From Planctomycetota bacterium (GTDB taxonomy: Bacteria; Planctomycetota; UBA1135; GCA-002748355), in NCBI GenBank assembly GCA_027021385.1, contig JALUUL010000079.1:131738-195737 (forward strand): a stretch of 64,000 nucleotides of DNA, read 5' to 3'. Positions 60,567-64,000 of this stretch are shown here, one piece after another. Positions within the stretch are counted from its first letter, which is position 1. Each line of letters begins with the position of its first letter. Both the position numbers and the translations under genes were made by a program. The notes under the pieces were generated by a model. It saw nothing but the letters and a program-made list of their open reading frames with translations, was not told where the DNA came from and searched no databases.

Positions 60567-61045
60567 GCGAGCCCGGGCGCGAGGAGGAGGCTTCCGATCT
60601 CTCTTCGCTCTTCCGCGAATGCGCGGAGGCGAACCTGTATCTGGATCTCGATCGGATCTCCCGGGACCGGCTCGAGGCCTTGCGGGAGAGCCTGCAAGGA
60701 GAAGGGGAGGCCTTCGACGCCCGGGCGCTCGTCGAGGCTTGCCTGAAGGATCGAAGTCCCCCGGACCCCGATCTCTGCACCCGCGCCTACCGGCTGCTGC
60801 ACGCGAAGGTCGCGGGAGCCGGTCTCTTCGAAGGGAGGCCTAGGCGGGGAAGGAAACTCCGCCGCGTGCGCAACCGCCTCCTCGGGACCCTCGTCGGGCA
60901 ACTTCTCGTGTTCGGGATCCACGTGACCCTCGTCCTCGCCGGTCTCGTGGCTGTGAAGAGGATCTGGCCCGAGGCGGATCTCTACGCCTGGGCCGAGCGC
61001 ATCCTCGGGACCCTTGGCTCGATCCTTTCCCAGATCCTTTCGTAA
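60563..61045 (+). CDS. Small membrane protein of unknown function
   Basis: The 160-residue protein has a soluble acidic N-terminal domain (about 1-90), a basic patch (RPRRGRKLRRVRNR, about 92-105), one clear membrane helix (about 108-130) and an amphipathic C-terminus. By the positive-inside rule the N-terminal domain is cytoplasmic. It is coupled by ATGA to the coiled-coil lipoprotein gene, with which it probably works across the membrane. No family was recognised. Confidence 0.68.
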   Translation: MSEPGREEEASDLSSLFRECAEANLYLDLDRISRDRLEALRESLQGEGEAFDARALVEACLKDRSPPDPDLCTRAYRLLHAKVAGAGLFEGRPRRGRKLRRVRNRLLGTLVGQLLVFGIHVTLVLAGLVAVKRIWPEADLYAWAERILGTLGSILSQILS

Positions 61046-61187
61046 GTCTTTTGCCGAAATGATTTTGGGCGCGGGTGGAAGGGGGTGTGCCTCCTTTCCC
61101 GGAGGGGCCGGGTCCAGGCCTCCCCTTCGAAAAACTGTGGAAAACCGGTTGAAATCCTCGAGGCGCCGGGGGATGATGACTGGGCTG

Positions 61188-61574
61188 CGCGAGAGAGGGA
61201 AAGCTCTCGCGTCGGCCGAAGCGGGAACGCCCGCTCTCGAGGAAAGGTGACAATCAACGTGATCGTGGTCTCCCGCGCGAGCGGGAGGCACGGGGCAGGG
61301 TTCCTCCCCCAGGCTGCGCAAGGCGGTCACGACGAATGTTCCGGCCGGCCGAGCCTGTACCGAGGCTCGTCCGGCTGTCTTCGGTCGTGAAGACTTGCGA
61401 TCCGGCGTTCCGGCCGGTTCCTCCCGCCGCCTGTCGGATACCCCCAACCGAAAGACACACCGCGGAGACCCGTTGCGGGGTGGAGGTCATCCCCTCCCTA
61501 ACCGCCCTCTCCATCCCGTAGCGGGTCCCCTGTTTTCCATAAGGCCTCCTTCCCCCGAAGGAGGCCTTTTTTTT
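61188..61574 (+). ncRNA. Possible structured non-coding RNA ending in an intrinsic terminator
   Basis: Between two genes lies a chain of perfect GC-rich hairpins: CGCGAGAG/CTCTCGCG (61188-61211), AGCGGG/CCCGCT (61220-61235), CTCCCGC-GCGA-GCGGGAG with a GNRA loop (61270-61287), GAGCCT/AGGCTC (61351-61368, extendable by flanking CCGG), GTCTTC/GAAGAC (61377-61394), and finally a T8 terminator. TTGAAA-N17-GATGAT at 61150-61178 could be its promoter. Conserved pieces of RNase P RNA, tmRNA, 6S and SRP RNA were looked for and not found. A long 3' untranslated region is the alternative. Confidence 0.4.
61541..61574 (+). terminator. Strong intrinsic terminator
   Basis: AAGGCCTCCTTC pairs with GAAGGAGGCCTT across a short C-loop and is followed by eight T residues in all. 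It is the only textbook Rho-independent terminator in the window. Confidence 0.93.
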
Positions 61575-61683
61575 GCTTGGACATCCTTTTCGGCCTCCTG
61601 AAGATCGGGTCGCGCGGCGATTTCGCCGATACGGTTGGAGAGGGGGCGTCCTGCATTCTTGGCGGGACGTCGCGGTCAGGAAC

Positions 61684-62364
61684 ATGACGGCTCGAGGCAG
61701 ACCAGGCGGTTTTTCCGGATTCCGAGCTCCCGGCGGCCGGCGGGGAAGCCGTGCCTCCGGCGGCCAGGCTCCCGTTCTCGGGATGACCCAGACCCTCCAG
61801 CTCGCGAAGCAGGAGTTCGCCCGCGCCCGCCGTTACGAATATCCGCTGACTCTCGCCGTCTGTCGGATCGACCGAATCGAGTCCCTGTCCGACCTCTATG
61901 GGCAGGACTCCCACGATCTCCTGCAGGATCAGCTGATCCGGACCTTCCAGCAACGATCCAGGTCCACGGACCTGATCGGGCGGTGGAACGAGAGCCGCCT
62001 CCTCTGGGTCCTTCCGCACACCCCGCTCGAGGGCGCCCTGGTCGCCGCCGAACGGATCCGGGCGGCTGTCGAGGAACTCGAGATCCTTTCCGGGGCGAGG
62101 CGCATCCGGGTTACCCTGTCCGCGGGTCTCGCCTGCTTCGTCCAGCGGAACACCCTGTTCTTCGATTCCGTCCTGATGCTGGCCGAGGAGGCCCTCGCCC
62201 TCGCCCAGCGCCTGGGCGGGAACCGGATCGAGGTTCTGAGCCCGCCGGCGCCCGAGGCCGATCCTGACCGGGAAGGGAAGGCGGAGTCCGAACCCTCTCC
62301 CGGGGATTTGGGATCGACCGCTTCCGGGGAGGAGAGGGGCGGGATGGACAAACCCGCCCGATGA
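61684..62364 (+). CDS. Degenerate GGDEF-domain protein
   Basis: ATG 61684 follows AGGAAC and gives 226 residues. After a basic Gly-rich lead, about 35-165 follow the diguanylate-cyclase pattern: LQLAKQEFARARRYEYPLTLAVCRID, DLLQDQLIRTF, RSTDLIGRWNESRLLWVLPHT, ERIRAAVE, RVTLSAGLAC and EEALALAQRLGGNRIEV. The active-site GG(D/E)EF is replaced by RWNES, so c-di-GMP synthesis is not expected; binding or a structural role is more likely. The stop overlaps the next gene by ATGA. Confidence 0.8.
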   Translation: MTARGRPGGFSGFRAPGGRRGSRASGGQAPVLGMTQTLQLAKQEFARARRYEYPLTLAVCRIDRIESLSDLYGQDSHDLLQDQLIRTFQQRSRSTDLIGRWNESRLLWVLPHTPLEGALVAAERIRAAVEELEILSGARRIRVTLSAGLACFVQRNTLFFDSVLMLAEEALALAQRLGGNRIEVLSPPAPEADPDREGKAESEPSPGDLGSTASGEERGGMDKPAR

Positions 62365-64000
62365 CGCCCCCTCGTTCGGATGCGTCCTGGAGGATCCCCG
62401 CCCTCCTTGCCATCGTCCTCTGTTTAAGCATCTGGGCCTGGTTCGGGAATACGCCCTTCAGTCGGGTTCCGGGGATCGCGGACTACATCGGGAACGAGAA
62501 CGGTCGGATCGCGGGGAACTACCTGCGCTACGGATACGCGGCGACGAGGGGGGCCCAGGTCCGGAACCTCGAACCCGCTCCTCGGGACGCCTGGGTCCAC
62601 TACCAGATGCATCCCGCGACCGTGGATCTCCTGACCTCGCTGGTGTTTCGCCTGACCGGAAGTCGGGAGCCCTGGGCTCATCGCGTCCTTCCCCTCTTCG
62701 CGACCCTGGCCTCGGCCTTCCTCCTGTTCCGCGTGGCCCGTGTCTATGCGCTACCCGCCTGGCCGGCTCTCTTCCTGTTCGCCGCCTTTCCGATGACGGT
62801 CGTCCACGGGCTGAATCTCTCCTACGAGCCCTTCTGTCTTGCTTTTCTCCTCGGCATCGTCCTGGCCTACCGGCGGGGGAGCCGCGCGGGGCTGCTCTCC
62901 CTGTTCTTCCTCGGCGGCCTGTTCGACTATCCGGTCCTCTATGCAGGCCCTTTCCTGGGACTCCGCCTCCTCCACCGATCCCGCGATCCCGGCGGAGATG
63001 GCACGCCCGGGCGTAGCCTGCTCTTCGTCGCCCTCCTCGGGTTCGTCTGCCTCGCCTCGATCGGGGCGCACGTTGCACACACCCTCTACGCCCTCGGGGA
63101 TCTCCAGGGGGGAGCCGCCGCGGCCTGGGACCGCTATATCCTCGAGATCCTGACCGCGAAGAAGTGGATGCCCTCCCTCGGGGACTTCCTCGCGACCCAG
63201 GGGAGCTTCTTTCTCGAGTTCTTCACCCCTGCGGGGTTTCTGATGGCGGTCGCCGGGGTCCTGTGGTTCCGCAAATCCCTCGAGTTCCCCGAACTGCTCT
63301 TCCTCTTCGTCGGCAGCGTGCACCTCCTCGTCTTCCGGGGGCATGCGATGCTGCACGATTTCTGGCTCGTCTACTTCACGCCTTTTCTCGCCCTTTCCGG
63401 AGCCCGGGTGCTCGCTGCCCTTCCGAGGACGCCCGCCCTAGGCCTCGCCTCTCTCTGCCTCGCGTTCGGGGCGTGGACCGGGCTCGGGATCTGGAACGAG
63501 CGGGCCGCTCCTCCGGTCCGGCAGATGGGGCGGGAACTCGGGCGGCTCTTTCCCGACCGTGTCGTGCTCCACGGCTTGGCGACCCCGGCTCCGTGGGCCC
63601 TCGAAACCTGGAGGGAGCATCCGGTCATGGACGGTCTTCTCGTGCTCGATGTGAAGCGCTTCAAGGACGCGCTCGACCGTTTGGCTTCCAACGGCTACCT
63701 GAGGAGGCCCCAGAAGGCTGTCCTTCCCCTCGACCTTCTCGAGGAAGGATGGCTCGAGCAACTCCATGCCTTCCTTCCGGGACTCCCCGAGGAAACGAGG
63801 AAGGGGAGGGCGCGGGAGTGGCTGGTCCAGGATTGGTTCCGGGTCTTCACCGATCCCGGTTCGATCCCTCCGCTCGCAAAGGCCCTGCGGGAGAACGGCC
63901 TCGACCCGAGGGCCCTTCGGGACCGCGCCAGGAGGCTCGCGATCGCCCTCTCCCTGCCTCCCGGGAGTCGGATCGCCGTCCTGGAATCGAGGGACGGGCC
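62361..64000 (+). CDS. Multi-membrane glycosyltransferase-like protein (3' end beyond the window)
   Basis: Translation from ATG 62361 stays open for 546 codons to the right edge. The layout is one N-terminal helix, then an outside loop with IADYIGNENGRIAGNYLRYG and VHYQMHPATVDLLTSL, then about eight to ten membrane helices to residue 380, and a soluble C-terminal domain. The acidic loop after helix 1 and the HP motif are typical of GT39/ArnT-like lipid-linked sugar transferases. The acceptor and sugar cannot be deduced. It is coupled to the degenerate GGDEF gene. Confidence 0.78.
   Translation, partial: MTPPRSDASWRIPALLAIVLCLSIWAWFGNTPFSRVPGIADYIGNENGRIAGNYLRYGYAATRGAQVRNLEPAPRDAWVHYQMHPATVDLLTSLVFRLTGSREPWAHRVLPLFATLASAFLLFRVARVYALPAWPALFLFAAFPMTVVHGLNLSYEPFCLAFLLGIVLAYRRGSRAGLLSLFFLGGLFDYPVLYAGPFLGLRLLHRSRDPGGDGTPGRSLLFVALLGFVCLASIGAHVAHTLYALGDLQGGAAAAWDRYILEILTAKKWMPSLGDFLATQGSFFLEFFTPAGFLMAVAGVLWFRKSLEFPELLFLFVGSVHLLVFRGHAMLHDFWLVYFTPFLALSGARVLAALPRTPALGLASLCLAFGAWTGLGIWNERAAPPVRQMGRELGRLFPDRVVLHGLATPAPWALETWREHPVMDGLLVLDVKRFKDALDRLASNGYLRRPQKAVLPLDLLEEGWLEQLHAFLPGLPEETRKGRAREWLVQDWFRVFTDPGSIPPLAKALRENGLDPRALRDRARRLAIALSLPPGSRIAVLESRDG

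Noticed and set aside
61133..61146. TGTGGAAAA, one mismatch from a DnaA box
   Set aside because: A single near match with no cluster, AT-rich segment or dnaA/dnaN nearby does not support an origin.
61565..61580. GG-N10-GC match AGGCCTTTTTTTTGCT resembling a sigma-54 site
   Set aside because: It is formed by the terminator stem and its T-run, so the match to TTGCT is a by-product.
1..64000. CRISPR arrays, rRNA genes, insertion sequences, integrases, phage genes
   Set aside because: No regularly spaced repeats, rRNA-like conserved stretches, transposase or integrase motifs were seen.

Overview
The window is a GC-rich (roughly 65 %), gene-dense bacterial chromosome segment with almost no mobile DNA. 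GGG glycine codons are common and many genes overlap by ATGA or GTGA. A porin-like outer-membrane barrel, several lipoproteins and SurA-type chaperones point to a two-membrane cell. An adjacent DUF1800/DUF1501 pair, a Gld-type ABC island with DUF4340, RsbU-type switches and a secreted protein with a planctomycete-style C-terminus suggest Planctomycetota or a neighbouring phylum such as Acidobacteriota. This placement is an inference; no rRNA lies in the window.

Region 1 (1-19133) is a large c-type cytochrome locus that looks built for electron transfer across the envelope. A leftward operon (4790 to beyond position 1) encodes a pentaheme lipoprotein, a 648-residue beta-barrel, an NHL propeller lipoprotein and a multiheme cytochrome, each joined to the next by an ATGA overlap. 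A divergent rightward set encodes a hexaheme cytochrome, a parvulin-type chaperone, a nine-heme cytochrome with a C-terminal membrane anchor and a fifteen-heme NapC/NirT-type inner-membrane cytochrome. Next come a fused ResB-CcsA cytochrome c synthetase, a tetraheme secreted cytochrome, a second NHL lipoprotein, and a histidine kinase with an NtrC-type sigma-54 activator. At least 46 heme-binding motifs are visible. GG-N10-GC elements of the sigma-54 type precede nearly every transcription unit here, including one near-perfect site ahead of the synthetase, so the locus reads as one sigma-54 regulon with its activator encoded in place.

Region 2 (19378-36197) holds tRNA-Val, a coiled-coil lipoprotein pair, alanine dehydrogenase, a molybdopterin adenylyltransferase, a secreted esterase-like protein, a PGRP-type amidase, an RsbW/RsbU/receiver switch, a thioredoxin-TPR protein, the DUF1800/DUF1501 pair, a secreted beta-sandwich protein and a ClpP-type protease.

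Region 3 (36198-47367) holds rho behind a long hairpin-rich leader, the four-gene Gld-type ABC island, a SurA-like secreted chaperone and an MsbA-type exporter.

Region 4 (47390-64000) is mostly housekeeping: ispD-ispF, ruvC, a MinD/FlhG-like ATPase, a helix-hairpin-helix protein, nadC, a VanZ-like protein, purB, and a leftward ndk-rqcH-RNA methyltransferase-TPR operon. Two envelope genes, a hairpin-rich stretch that may be a non-coding RNA ending in a strong intrinsic terminator, a degenerate GGDEF protein and a truncated multi-membrane glycosyltransferase-like protein complete it.
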